A stretch of 64,000 nucleotides of DNA, from contig VNKQ01000016.1 of NCBI GenBank assembly GCA_016508695.1, positions 620,001 through 684,000 on the forward strand, written 5' to 3'. Shown here piece by piece: positions 47,573-59,058 of the stretch. Position 1 is the stretch's first letter, and every line of letters starts with the position of its first letter. The position numbers and the translations under genes are program-made. The notes beneath the pieces were generated by a model that made no database searches, was not told where the DNA came from, and worked only from the letters and a program-made list of their open reading frames with translations. The stretch is from Hyphodiscus hymeniophilus (lineage: Eukaryota; Ascomycota; Leotiomycetes; Helotiales; Hyphodiscaceae).

Positions 47573-48532
47573 TTAGCGTCGTCGTCTTTCCTCGACAGGG
47601 TGTTGGGAATCCTTCGAACGAAGAGCTGCCTCTGCCTCGTACTTGAGATTGCGGGACATGATACCGGCTGTAAGAAGCGCGAGAACGAGGATGAATTCGG
47701 GTAAAACGTCGAGGACAATATGCTCAGCCAAAGTCCCGCCTGTTCTGAAGTTGAATGAGGCCGTGTTGATGAATGCGCTCAGAACCGTGTAGAGAATGCG
47801 AACGATGAGGCAAATCACTGCAACTGAGACACCGACAGCAAGCTGTGGAGTTTGTTAGGTGGTATTCATTTCTCTGACCTAGGGAGACTTGCCTGCTTCT
47901 CGCCACGCAAAGCCCTTCGGTACATGAAGGAGACCAGAACGATTGCGGTAATCATCGCCCAAACACCGATCAGAACAACACCTCCAGCACGGATCAAGTC
48001 GAGACCAGTCTTCATATCTTGAGCAGACTTGTTGGTCCCTTCGAAATTCAGGAAGCCGATGACAAGCATGACAATAGCTCCAATGGTTATAACGTGGGTG
48101 ATCAGATCTGGAGCCCAGCCGAAGAGGAAAGGGCGGTATAGTTCGATTGAGCCAAACCTATAAGCATCAGTTTCAGTGCCGGGGCTGCAAAGGCATGATA
48201 CTCTTACGATTCATGTGCGATTCCTCCAAGTGCGATGATCATGGGAGCAATGGCCACAGAAGAGATGATCAAGGCAGCTTCGCTGATCGGGTTATGTCCA
48301 GACTCATCATGGATTATGAGAGCAGCGCCAATAATTCGAATCACACAAAATAGCTACAAAAATAGAGATCAGCAAGAGTTGAAGGCCTTCGGCGAAGGTG
48401 ACATACCGTAATAAAAAGCCAGCCAAGGAGGCCTTTCAAACCGTGCTTGAAGAGGACATATTGAGCTGGGAGAATGGCGGCAACGAAGAAGGCCAGCTGC
48501 GCAATTGCGATTTTGCCAGTGGTGTCGAACAT
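47573..48532 (-). CDS. Seven-helix membrane protein, DUF7702-type (268 aa)
   Basis: Exons: 48532-48407, 48353-48208, 48157-47893, 47842-47573. The predicted 268-residue protein has about seven hydrophobic segments, beginning with IAIAQLAFFVAAILPAQYVL right after the start, then CVIRIIGAALIIHDE.., IISSVAIAPMIIALGGI, a DLITHVITIGAIVMLVIGFL stretch, IRAGGVVLIGVWAMITAIVLVSFMY and a C-terminal LPEFILVLALLTAGIMSR, ending with a basic cytosolic tail (EERRRR). I recognise the layout of a fungus-specific family often annotated DUF7702 or receptor-like; ligand and function are unknown. The third intron uses a GC donor (GCAAGT), which keeps the frame perfectly. Confidence 0.82.
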
Positions 48533-49773
48533 GTTTTTGGGTGTTCAAATTCAAGAGGGCTGTATGAAATGCGCTGTTTTTCAGGAAGCTGAAGAATTTG
48601 AAGAAACTTGTGTGAGGTTTCTTATGTCAAAGGAAGTTGAAGAGGCAGGAACGTGGTATGAAACTTGTGCGACCCCAAGTGAATAGAAATTTGAATGACG
48701 GGGAATGACGAAGGATGTCCAAATATATATTTCCCATTGACGAGAAACCCCCCATACCCACATATAATTCGAGATCTGCAGCCTTGTCACAATGTTGGAG
48801 ACCCGACGACAACGCTAACACTACAAAAGGGCTGGGCTGAGCAGTGAGGACTGAGGACTGAGCATCAAGCAAGCCGATCATGTGGGTAAATGCGCGCAAA
48901 CACGCAACGGCCGTTAAACCAACTGCATTGTTTTGGTGGACCATGGCCGAGTTGATAGTATTTTGTGACAGGCAACAAGCTTTTTGATACAGGGTCCAGC
49001 ACTCTAGAGTCTAAACAAAGGAGAAAAGGGCTGTGCTCGATGCAGCTGAGGCAGAACTAACCAGAAGAGGATATCAGGACGCTCAGTCACTTCCAGTCCA
49101 TCTTACCCGCTCTGGTCTAGCTTTGGATATGATCTGCGGTGGGCAAACGAGAGCGACGTGCATAAGCGCCCAAAGCGATCTCAGAGGTATGGAGCCTGGA
49201 GGTGGAGACTCGAGAGGCGTGCGGGACGGATCTGACATGTGGAAGCTCATTGGCTCAGAATACGCAATACGCGGTTACAGAGAGGAATGAAGGCATTGAA
49301 GGGTGACGGGTGAAGTATTGCCAACCTACCCATGTACGTACGAGGCTTGTTTTGCTTTGCTCTCCTCATCATCCACCCACCTTGCGGTCTACTCAATGTA
49401 GCAAGCACGGTGTACACTACAGTATACACGTTTGTTGTCGTTGGCTCTTCTCTATTCAAACGCTCTGCTGCATGACACAAGATCTCTCCCTCCTCTCATT
49501 ACGCGTACGCCTCGCCGCCGCCTGGTTGTGCCACCAATAGTTAAGTTGGATACCCAGGCAAGTGGTCGACCTGGTATCTGCTTGTGTTGTGCCAACTTGC
49601 CAAGTCGCTACCGATGGTTTGCACAGGCCGGGTAATACTTTCTTTATTGAACCCGAAATACGCCTCTCAAATCCCCTTCATCTCAGACTACGAGTCTTCT
49701 CGCAGATGCAGGCAAGATCCCGTGATCTTCAAAACCTGTCTCCGCTGCATGATTGTAGGTGAGACATGGTACA
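48533..49773. other. Divergent promoter region, no gene seen
   Basis: It lies between the 5' ends of the membrane-protein gene (minus) and the Zn2Cys6 regulator (plus). A TATATATTTCC-type AT-rich word occurs near 48724. No supported gene. Confidence 0.4.
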
Positions 49774-51243
49774 ATGCCTCAAACCAGGCGAACGCACACA
49801 AAGTCGAGAGGCGGCTGCTTTGAGTGCAAACGACGCAAGATCAAGGCAAGTAGTCCTCCCTCCCCTTCCCCCAATATAACCCCTTCATCTCATCGGTGGT
49901 ACTTAGTGTGATGAAGAGCGCCCTGTCTGTGCCGGATGCACCAAACGTGTGGTCCCATGCGAGTATCCTCTTCCGGGGTCCCCTTCACGAGACATTTTGA
50001 GACCCATAACACTCAGATCTGGGAATTCTCCCAATCCGTCCCCACATACCCCTCCAATAGATGGATCTGCTTCAATTTCAATATCATCCCCGGCCCGCAA
50101 GGGCGACGAGCTTCTTCCCTTTTCCCATCTCGCTTCACGTGAGCCTCCAGACTCGTTGGCTCATTCGAAGACGATTGGCCAATTTGATATGGAAGACATG
50201 GCTCTGGTGTGTATTCAATATCTCCTTCATATCTGTACCGCCTTCCAGCCAATCATTGCCCTGACATCTGACTCACTCTTCCTCTGTTTGATATTTCCCC
50301 TACCATGTGTCATTTCTGACCCTAGTCCTCATTTCAGTGGCATCATTTCCAAACCAACACAACCGAAACCCTCATATGGACCCAGAAAACAGACTTCTAT
50401 CCTTTGGCACTTTCGTGCGATTACCTTATGCATGCTGTTTTGTCCGTATCAGCTCTCCACCTGGCTTATTTGCATCCCAATCAGCGAGATATGTACAATT
50501 ACATCTCGGCACAACATCAAGACTTAGCTCTGGGGCCATTTCAAACTGCGATCTCTAACATAACACCCAAAAATTGCCATCAGGTTTTTGCCTTTTCCGC
50601 ACTCCTGCTCATTTCTATTTACGCTTCATCGCGCAGCGCAAAATTCTTTATTCCAGCCGCAGATATAACATCTGTATCAGGATTTGCTGGATTCACAAAG
50701 TGGATAGTATGTCTACAAGGATGTCGTTCTATAGTTGAAGCAGCAGCTCCGTATATCCGATCTGGTCCACTCAGAAGTCTTGTAGTCGACGGCGGGAAAG
50801 TTGAAGAACTGGCTACGTCTGCATCAATTTTACCTCAGGACGAGGATAGTCAGAGTTTGAGTCAATTGGCTCGTTACCTTATGGAAACATCATCGATCAA
50901 GTCGTCTACAACTGTTGCAGAGATGGAGGCCTATTCCGATGCAATCACTTTGCTGCAAAAGATTCTCGCGGCTACAACCCAAGTTAACGACTCGTTGAGC
51001 CTCCGAGCTTTGATGTCTATATGGCCGTCTAAACTATCCGATATGTCTGTCCAGTTGCTTGGCGACAGTCGCCCTCCTGCACTCGCTATTCTGGCTCATT
51101 ACTGTCTAGTGTTGAAGCGCTGCGATGATTGTTGGTATATGGAACATCGAGCTTTTGACCTCTTCGATGCTGTACGACAAAGCCTTCCTCAAGAATGGCT
51201 GCCATGCATAGAACACCCATTGCGGGTGTTCACAGGGCGGTGA
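49774..51243 (+). CDS. Zn2Cys6 transcription factor (UPC2-like class)
   Basis: Nuclear regulator, 425 residues in three exons: 49774-49845, 49907-50206, 50338-51243. The binuclear zinc cluster is complete: Cys15, 18, 25, 32, 35 and 42 with spacing CX2CX6CX6CX2CX6C and the basic run KRRKIK. A Ser/Pro-rich linker follows, then the segment DMALWHHFQTNT, ..WTQKTDF.., LALSCDYLMHAVLSVSALHL (about 115-165), typical of sterol-uptake-control (UPC2-like) regulators. The C-terminal half is helical without other domains. The first intron, which falls inside the zinc cluster just before Cys25, begins GCAAGT rather than GT; only this splice yields the intact cluster. The short-chain dehydrogenase gene starts 202 bp downstream on the same strand and may be a target (inference). 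Confidence 0.9.
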
Positions 51244-51445
51244 TTGGTTGAACAATCCGTCTTCTCAACGAAGCTTCCCTCTCGCCTTTTGATTGGATCC
51301 AGCAAGGTTGTAGCTGGCTCTGAAATAGCCCTCCGACCCCACTTTCGCCTCCGATTCGATCAAAGTCTGAGCTACTTCAACACATAACAACGATAACAAA
51401 CACTTATCTGCTCTCATATATTCATAATCACCCTTAACTCATCCA

Positions 51446-52366
51446 ATGTCGCTCCAAGGAAAAACTGCAATTGTTACTGGCGGTTCACGAGGAATCGGCG
51501 CTGGCATTGCTAAAGAACTCTCCAAACGAGGAGCCAGAGTCCTAATCACCTACGCATCATCCAGCTCCAAAGCTGACGAAGTTGTCGACTCAATCAAATC
51601 ATCTGGTGGAGAAGCAATAGCTATCAAAGCAGACTGCGTTTCTCTCGAAGCTCCCAAGCTAGTGGCCGAAGCAGCAGCCAAGTTTGATGGTAATGGAGGC
51701 TTCGATATCATTGTCAATAATGCCGGAGCTGGTGATGAGATGTGGCTTAAGGATGTTACTTATGAACATTTCGATAAGATATTCCATACGAATGTGCGCT
51801 TTCCAATGTTTTTGATGAAAGAGAGCTTGCCATTTATCAGGAGGGAAGGTAGGGTTGTTAACCTGGGGAGTGTAATTGCTAGACAGGGTGCGCTCATTCC
51901 TCCTGGGAGACCGATCATCGACGACTTTGAAACGCGTTTAGGCAGCAGACGCTGACGAAACTGCTAATAGGCTGGAAGATGCATACAGCCTACGGCGCTT
52001 CTAAAGCCTGCCTTGAAAGCTTTTCCAAGACCTGGGCGGTCGAGCTGGGGCACGAACACGGGATCACTGTGAATACAGTAAATCCCGGACCGGTTGCTAC
52101 GGATATGTGGGAGTAAGATTTTCTAAGCAATTATCCTCTTTACTTTTCCCTGCCTTTCTAAACCCGAATAAACTCCTGACCCTCCTAGCGCCATGCCAGC
52201 AAATATCATTCGCGAATTCGACGGCTACATAGCCCAAACGCCAGCAGAACCCAGAGTAGCTACCGTGGACGACATTGTGCAGATCGTGGCTTTTCTGTGC
52301 GAAGAGGGCTCCAGATGGGTTACGGGTTCGGTGACTTGTGCAAATGGAGGGGCGGTGTTTGTATGA
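51446..52366 (+). CDS. Short-chain dehydrogenase/reductase (253 aa)
   Basis: Classical SDR, NAD(P)-dependent oxidoreductase of the 3-ketoacyl-reductase-like type. Exons 51446-51887, 51971-52112, 52189-52366. Cofactor motif TGGSRGIG (11-18), NNAG motif in IVNNAGAG, catalytic Ser in NLGSVIARQG (about 142) and YGASK (Tyr155, Lys159), followed by NPGPVATDMW and the C-terminal GSVTCANGGAVFV. Length is typical. The substrate cannot be told from sequence. It directly follows a Zn2Cys6 regulator on the same strand, an arrangement common in small fungal metabolic units, though no other biosynthetic gene is next to it. Confidence 0.93.
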
Positions 52367-53125
52367 GACACGGTAGCATATTCGTACACTTAGTCCAGGT
52401 AGAGATATTGATTACTAGCATCACTATACAAGCTGAATCGGGAGATCGATACTCTCTTCTGTATTTCCCCCAAAACCTCTTCTTCCTTACGTGCACCAGA
52501 TGGGATTATGCCAAAGACCTCCCAAGCTTGATGCCAATTTCGTATCCTTCTCATATATTGCCCATTCCCGGAACACATACATTACCCCTCATGGCTTCAT
52601 CAATCTGACCAGATCTCTCAACCCATGATCTTTTACTGCCGTCTGCAAACCATCATCCGCCGAAGAGTAGCTCTCGCGCTCGATTTTCTTGGGTTCTCTC
52701 GGATTGGTAACCCAATATCCGGATTCATGCTTTGGAGGTACCGCATCAGGTTTATCCAGTCATCTATATCACTGCTTCCAAGCTTCTTTGGAGCGCGTGT
52801 TCGCCAGTTCAAATTGATGCTCTGTTGGATCCAGGGTCCTTATCCAACGATCCTAAGCGATCTCCTTCTTTCCTGGAATTCCATGACCCCGTCAATCTAT
52901 GAGATTATAACGCGGCTAAAGTTACTGGCGTTGGATTGGAGTCAATCGGAAGAAGGTGATATGCCCTCACTCTCGTTCGAAGCATTATCAGAATGTCGAA
53001 CGTTGAGGAGACGAAATTGCTAGGATAGAACAGCTAGTCTTAGGCTGTGGAATGCAAGGATATGAATCCAACGCCCCAGCACTCTCAATATTATACAAAG
53101 TCTTACAACTGTACTGCTTCATTAC
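52367..53125. other. Gene-free stretch between convergent genes
   Basis: No supported gene. A 132-codon plus-strand frame (52625-53023) has no domain and sits where both neighbouring genes end. Confidence 0.4.
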
Positions 53126-54424
53126 TCACAGAATCCTATCTTTCAAGCTCTCCTCCCATTCTACCACCGGTTGCACCCTTCTCGTCGTGACCAGAGCTGG
53201 TAACGGCTCCCTCACTCTCTGTTCTTTCTTAGTACCCAGCCCATATTTGGCATCTCTCGCCCTGCCTGTCGCAATCAGCGCTGGTAAAGGTGTCTCCCCT
53301 CTCTCAGCCCGCTCCTTCCGCTCCTTCTGTTTCTTGACCATCCACTCCGGCTTCCCCTTTCCAATCCCCATATCCCTCCACTTCTTCGGTGGCTTCAACA
53401 CGCCCAGCTCCACATATCGGGAATAAACACTCTTGCCCCTGTTGTTCCACCTCCTCAACCTATCCGATTCTTCCTCAGGTTTCGGACTCCACTTGCTCTT
53501 CAAGATCCTCCTCATCGCTTCGGGCGAGACCTCAAAGCTATTTGCCAGGACAGCAGTCGTGTATTGAACAGGATCTTGTGCGTGCAGAGCCCGGATTCCG
53601 GACAGAGCATCGGGCGACAGACGTCTCAAAGGTCTCCAACCATCGGGGAATTTGGCTTTTAGCGCATCTTTGTCGATCTGCCAATGCTCACGGGTGGGAG
53701 GCTTCCAATCATCGTCCTCCTTCCGTTTGTTTTCTTTCACGGGATCCATTGACTTGGCTCGCGGCTTTGTATCTAATTTCGAAGGTCGGGCAGATTCAGG
53801 TGCTATGGGAGCGCTGTAATGGATTTTGAAACCCGAATCGTAGACCTTATTCTTCTCTCCAATAACTCTGAAAGTGGGCTTTACTCCACTGGTGGAAGGT
53901 TGGCCACGCTGTCTTCCCTTTTGAGGGTTTCGAAATGCGACTGTTTTGGTCTTGGCAGAACCGCCTTCTCTTGGTTTCTCGCCAGTATGTTGTGTTTGTA
54001 TAGATGCTCCTCGTCGTCTCTCCTTCCTCAATTTTCTAGAAATAATTTTAGATGATACTTCTTCGTTACCAGTAGTGGTTGTTGCTGCTTCAGGTTGCCC
54101 TTCCAATGTGTGCCCAATATCTGTATGTTGAGCTGACTCGATCTTCTCGTGGCGCAATGCAATTGTCCCTTCAACCACCCCCTGAGCCCATTTTTGTGAA
54201 CCATACTCCGGCTTTGGTATGTCCTGCAGAGAAGTTTCAAACGGGATATAGCCTTTCGACAAAGATAGGGAGGATGCGCTGTGCTGGCGGGTCGAGGAGA
54301 AGCTTCGAATCGCAGGCTTATGCCATCGCGTATGTGAGGTTCGTAGTTTTGAGGCGGGAAGTTCAACTTGAGCTACGCTTCTTATAAACAACTTCAATGT
54401 ATTCGTGGGGCATAGACAAGACAT
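53126..54424 (-). CDS. RRG9: Required for respiratory growth protein 9, mitochondrial
   Basis: Mitochondrial protein of the Rrg9/neugrin family, needed for maintenance of mitochondrial DNA and respiration in yeast. Single exon, 432 residues. Residues 1 to about 50 are rich in Ser, Arg and Leu without acids until later (presequence). The middle part is disordered and basic. The family core lies at about 255-330: HWQIDKDALKAKFPDGWRPL, then SPDALSGIRALHAQDP and LANSFEVSPEAMRRILKSKW, a helix-turn-helix-like RNA/DNA-binding segment. The C-terminal region is a basic helix (KKQKERKERAERGE). Longer than yeast Rrg9 (about 214 residues), as usual in filamentous fungi. Confidence 0.9.
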   Translation of the reverse strand: MSCLCPTNTLKLFIRSVAQVELPASKLRTSHTRWHKPAIRSFSSTRQHSASSLSLSKGYIPFETSLQDIPKPEYGSQKWAQGVVEGTIALRHEKIESAQHTDIGHTLEGQPEAATTTTGNEEVSSKIISRKLRKERRRGASIQTQHTGEKPREGGSAKTKTVAFRNPQKGRQRGQPSTSGVKPTFRVIGEKNKVYDSGFKIHYSAPIAPESARPSKLDTKPRAKSMDPVKENKRKEDDDWKPPTREHWQIDKDALKAKFPDGWRPLRRLSPDALSGIRALHAQDPVQYTTAVLANSFEVSPEAMRRILKSKWSPKPEEESDRLRRWNNRGKSVYSRYVELGVLKPPKKWRDMGIGKGKPEWMVKKQKERKERAERGETPLPALIATGRARDAKYGLGTKKEQRVREPLPALVTTRRVQPVVEWEESLKDRIL

Positions 54425-55019
54425 TGCTTTGCATGTTGTTGATGATTTTTAGACGGGAGCTCGCGTGTAAGATGGCTATGGAGAAAATTGTGCAGCCTGA
54501 AGTCCTAGAAGAGCTGCGATAAGGCCCCCTAAATCCTTATCGTCAGCCCCTGAATACTTCGCCTAAAAGAAGGGAAATTGGGTGTGGTAACCACATTTGT
54601 ACCATGGGAGTTGCTAAATCCGTACGTAAACATACTGGTAACACGAGAAGGTCTTCTTTCTTCTTTCGTTTCGAACAACACGCCCAAGTCTAGGCCGGAA
54701 CCCTCCCTCAAGACCGCTTCCACAATCAAAATGAGATTCCATGAGTCTCGTGCTCGGACTGAGTCCGTCGATTTGAGTAGCAAATGCACTAATGACCGAT
54801 GCTGCCATGTGACGGGTGACGGAGGGGAAGTTAAGTATTCTTTCCAACAAGAAGACCAAATAACACAGAATAGACAATCTCTTTCGCCTTCTAATCGCTT
54901 TTCAACTATCCACAAGCTTAAATTTTCTGTACTCGAGTTTTACTCGTTTCTTCAAATTCTGACATGCAGTGCAAGAATCCACTCTTTGAAGCCAATCGCT
55001 GAAGTCATTGTCAATCAAC
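54425..55019. other. Divergent promoter region
   Basis: It separates the 5' ends of RRG9 (minus) and the MpaB-like oxygenase (plus). No gene is supported within it. Confidence 0.45.
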
Positions 55020-56607
55020 ATGGCAATACCAAACCCTTTCAGACGCCATGATGAAAACACTAGGCAAGCCTGGGGCTACACATTTCAATGGACGCCGGAG
55101 CACCCTACTCGGGAAGAAATGCATCCTATGAAGTACTCATACGACATCGTTGGTGAAGAGGCTCTCAACAGATTAGATATAATATCGCCACCGCTCTCAG
55201 CCGAGCTCCCCCGGAACCAAAATCGAGGTCCTAGCCAAATAGGTGTGACTAAACCCAAGAGAGATCTGTATGCTTTGCTCAAAGAGCACCATGCAGAGGA
55301 TGAGAAGCTGGGAGAGCTATGGAATGAAGTTAATACTGTTCCAGAATGGGTGGATTGGGAGCAAATATCTCGAGGGCAAGAAGTGTTTTATAGATATGGA
55401 GGTGTTGCATTGACTGCTGTACGTCCTGAATCCCCAACTTCTCAAAGCAGCCTGGCTGATTGATCCATAGCTCGCGTTTCAATCTCTGCTAGGTGGAATG
55501 GGTGCTGGTCGAGTGACAGAAGTGCTCGCTCGGACGGGCGGCTTCTCTACAAAAGTGGCTCGCCATCGCCTCTACGAAACAACACAACATATTCTCCAAG
55601 TGACGCAATCCCTGGATTCAATCAAGCCAGGTGGCGTCGGACATGCCTCCTCCATCCGAGTCCGTCTTCTCCACGCAGCAGTGCGACGACGTATCACGAA
55701 GCTTGCTGCCGAGAAGCCATCCTATTACTCCATCGAAGAACTCGGGATCCCCATCAATGATCTGGACTGTATAGCAACTATTGGCACTTTCTCTGCAACT
55801 TTGATCTGGCTCGGCTTTCCACGTCAAGGGATCTGGATCAGAGACCAGGAAGTTCAGGACTACATCGCTCTATGGCGACTTGTCGCTTATTACATGGGAA
55901 CTCCAACGGAGCCTTTCGAAACTCCAGCAAAAGCAAAGCGAATGATGGAGAGTCTCTTAGTGACCGAGATCACGCCAACAGCGACCAGTAAAGTGCTAGC
56001 GAACAACATTATCCTGAGCTTAAAAGGTCAAGCACCGACATACGCTTCAAGAGATTTCCTCAATGCGAACGCGAGATGGTTAAACGGGAATGAGCTCGCC
56101 GATGCTCTAGGGCTAGGAAGACCAGGGCTGTACTACTACGCCCTCGTTGTAGGGCAGTGCATTTTCTTTTGTGCGCTATGTTATACGTATAGAGCGATTC
56201 CTTATTTGGATCGGAGGAAGATCAAGGTGAGTACATGTCATTCTAACTTGAATACTCCACAAAAGAAATCTCATTCTTCCGAGCCCGGTTGAATGATTCA
56301 ACTCCTCTCTCCTTCAGGCGCTAAGAACTTATAGACACTCCGGAAACTCTTCTACCAGATAATAGTCGAGAACAAAACGCATGGTCTGGGCGAGGAAACG
56401 GTGTTCGATTTCAAATATGTCCCTAGCTTCTCCCTCACTACCGAAGAAGGAGTATATGAGGAGTCAGCTACCAAGCAGACGGGTATCGAAAAGCGGAATT
56501 TCAGGACGCTGGTTGCTGCTAGTGCTGCACTCGCTGTGATCTCATACTTGGGCATGAGGACGACTTGGGGAATTGTGGGCGGATTGAGGAATTGGTGGGG
56601 GGTGTAA
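55020..56607 (+). CDS. MpaB/rubber-oxygenase-like protein (DUF2236), 475 aa
   Basis: Member of the ER-bound oxygenase MpaB / rubber-oxygenase (latex-clearing protein) catalytic-domain family, whose known members are haem b oxygenases cleaving carbon chains. Exons 55020-55418, 55471-56226, 56335-56607. The core lies at about 120-330: GQEVFYRYGGVALTALAFQSLLGGMG (split over the first intron), the YETTQHI helix, and the hallmark GGVGHASSIRVRLLHAAVRR (187-206) with histidines and arginine in the expected haem-pocket positions. Further on are IGTFSATLIWLGFPRQG and ALWRLVAYYMGTP. Hydrophobic segments at about 364-385 (LYYYALVVGQCIFFCALCYTYR) and in the last 40 residues suggest membrane attachment. 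The substrate is unknown; no polyketide cluster is adjacent. Confidence 0.88.
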
Positions 56608-56908
56608 CTTATTCACGGGAAGGATTTGGGATGTTTAACCGTGTCCATTAATATCCAAAGCTCCAAATGCGAGGTGGACGCCTTAGATGAGCGGATCTGG
56701 TTCCTAATGATATATTGTTACAACATTTTGAGTGGTTAATTCTTCAATATCTGCATTTTTTGCTGACTGTCCTTCGTATCCACACCATGTCCTACAAGTA
56801 CAATCTAAGAGTAAGCTCTCATAAAAACGCCGCTGGCTCAATGCCCATTGTAGAGAATTTTGAACGCCAGTCTAACATCAAACACCAAAACACCACTCCA
56901 ACGCTCAA
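56608..56908. other. Short intergenic region between convergent genes
   Basis: About 300 bp of 3' flanking sequence with nothing recognisable. Confidence 0.5.
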
Positions 56909-57646
56909 TTACATCAACTCAACAGGCGGCCTGCTCGTATGTGCAAGTATAGGCTTCTCCTGCTCAATCGGACTGATATCATTCTCGCCCGTCAAGTCCT
57001 GCACCTCGATCGCCGGTAGGTTTGGACTATGCCCATGCTCCTCGGGATTGTAGATCGTAGTCGAGCTCCCACTCCTCTGACGACCCGCTCCATCCTCCCC
57101 ATCACTCATCGGACTTGCAGGTAGGTCTGTTCTCGGTCGATGATGTAGCTTCGCCAACGCCTCGGCCAGATCTTCAGCATGGACTTGCTTATTCGGCGCA
57201 TCCTCGAGCTTCATCTCCCATCCATGAGGCGGGCTGGGTGGCGGACTGATAAAGAACAACTTGCCGGCATCCGGCAAGTTTAGGTGCTCGTCCTTGGGCT
57301 CAATATTGGTTGTGTGGCCGAAGTAGACCTTGACACGCTCGCCCATAATAGCTTCGCCATCGAGGATCTGCCGGATACGGATCGCGGAGTCCACGTCGAA
57401 GAAGGAGACAATTATGCGGCGGAAGCTTCTGAGGGGTGCCCAGGAATGGATTGGAGCGGATGTATTTATCAGTTCTTTGATCGTTTGGAGGTTATCTGCG
57501 CGGAAGATCTCAGCGTCTTGTAGGTTGGTTATTAGAAGTGTGTTGGAGGGCGGCGTCGGAATCGTGAGCGGGGGTATCGTGCTTAAGTCTATGGACATGG
57601 GAGTTCGGGGACGCGAGGATTGCGGCGAACTTCCCTGGGATGACAT
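56909..57646 (-). CDS. RCN1: Calcipressin (calcineurin regulator)
   Basis: RCAN/calcipressin family protein, which binds calcineurin and modulates Ca2+ signalling. Single exon, 245 residues. An RRM-like domain (about 36-112: TLLITNLQ, then FRRIIVSFFDVDSAIRIR and RVKVYFG) is followed by the signature LNLPDAGKLFFISPPPSPP (122-140) containing the phosphorylatable SPPPSPP box, then GWE. The C-terminal part is Ser/Asp/Pro-rich. The acidic stretch SPMSDGEDGAGR and the closing VEL-rich region follow. Length and order agree with other fungal calcipressins. Confidence 0.94.
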   Translation of the reverse strand: MSSQGSSPQSSRPRTPMSIDLSTIPPLTIPTPPSNTLLITNLQDAEIFRADNLQTIKELINTSAPIHSWAPLRSFRRIIVSFFDVDSAIRIRQILDGEAIMGERVKVYFGHTTNIEPKDEHLNLPDAGKLFFISPPPSPPHGWEMKLEDAPNKQVHAEDLAEALAKLHHRPRTDLPASPMSDGEDGAGRQRSGSSTTIYNPEEHGHSPNLPAIEVQDLTGENDISPIEQEKPILAHTSRPPVELM

Positions 57647-59058
57647 CTTGTCTTTTGCGCTGTGGAAATAGGGTTTCGAAGCGACTGGTGGTATAAGAGC
57701 GATGTAAATCCAAATGTTGTTGGTGAGGTGGAAGGAAGAAATAAAGGAAGATAGCTGTTTGCTTTATCTCTCATATGTAGGTAGGTAGATTCGGGAGAGG
57801 TCGTTCGCCACGCAAATTAGCGAGACTCAGCCACTGATGGAACATTGATCCAGATCTTCTCTTCTTGTCTCCGACAACATTATCAACCCAATCAGACTCA
57901 GCCACCGAGTGACTTCCACTTCCTCGGTCATCCGTCTCGGACCGTGACTCGTGAGCGGGCTTTGAAGACCAAGCACAGCAGACTCATTACGACTTGTCTT
58001 CTAAGCAATGCGATTCCTATGGAGTTACTCCTCCTAGAGGTTTAAGACACGCAAAGCCCCATCCACAATCCACTTCACGTGCCTAACGGTTTACACTGCC
58101 TCCATCGTGAAGGGAATCGAAAGGACGAGACCCTTGGCCAGTCTCCTGTTTACTCTTTCTTCTATTGTATCCAATTGCCAAAGTAAGAAAGGGGTGAGAC
58201 TGGAATCCATAGTGTCGTATACGGGGTCTTGGAGAAAGCAAGCTCCGGATATGTTGAGGGCAGTGCAAGAAGGAATAATGCGAATCCGAATCCCAGTACT
58301 CCTCCTTGAACATCCCCCACTCTAATCAACTCAAATCATCCGCGCCTTCATTTCTCTTTGTGGGGAATACAAATTGCACAGGCAGTCCAGATACTCATCC
58401 TTGACAAGTCAGCCAAACGCTATGGTAAGTAAGGTATGATGTTGGGCCTACAGACACAACTTCTCTCACTGAAGCTGATCTGGCGACCTGCGGATTGAAT
58501 GGGGTTTTGTTGGAAGGCTTATACTTTGTTTCCCTTTCTGGTTTCTTTCGCAGATCGAACGAACTGATTGAGCTGTATCCGAAGTGGAGTACCCTTTCTA
58601 CTGTATCTGGCCCATAAATTCAGCCTTCTTCTGCGTGATGAGCCAAGAACGCCTGAGAATAATCCGATTCATCATCTCATTCTAACTAGGAGAAACTCGA
58701 CTGTATTCTGTAGTTCCTGGGTGAAAGTTCCTATCTCCATCAATTTCTCAATCTCCCCCAGAACCAAGGAGCGAACTCAAAGGCTCCAATGACTGTGGTC
58801 ACCCCAGAACGTACTAGCTTCGCACTGCTAGCTTCATCTATCTTCCTCAGCCTCGAAATTCGAGGTCGTACTTTGCCTTGCCTCATCCGCAGAGCTGGAG
58901 AACCACCAACAAAAGCTGCGCTTCTCCACCTCAAAACGCGTCAGCCTCGCAGACCAGCAACGTCGCGTCTCCACCTCATCTCAAACATAGCCGTTGTTGA
59001 TCTGCCTCAGATCGGTTCTGAACGGCTTTGTTCCAGCTCCTCGACCTGAGCCTCCAAG
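57647..59058. other. Divergent intergenic region between calcipressin and RPB3
   Basis: 1.4 kb with no supported gene. A plus-strand frame ending at 59049, ten bases before the RPB3 start, has no domain and would at most be an upstream open frame. Confidence 0.45.

Noticed and set aside
58789..59049. Small gene ending ten bases before RPB3
   Set aside because: No domain, lies in the expected RPB3 leader; at most an upstream open frame.
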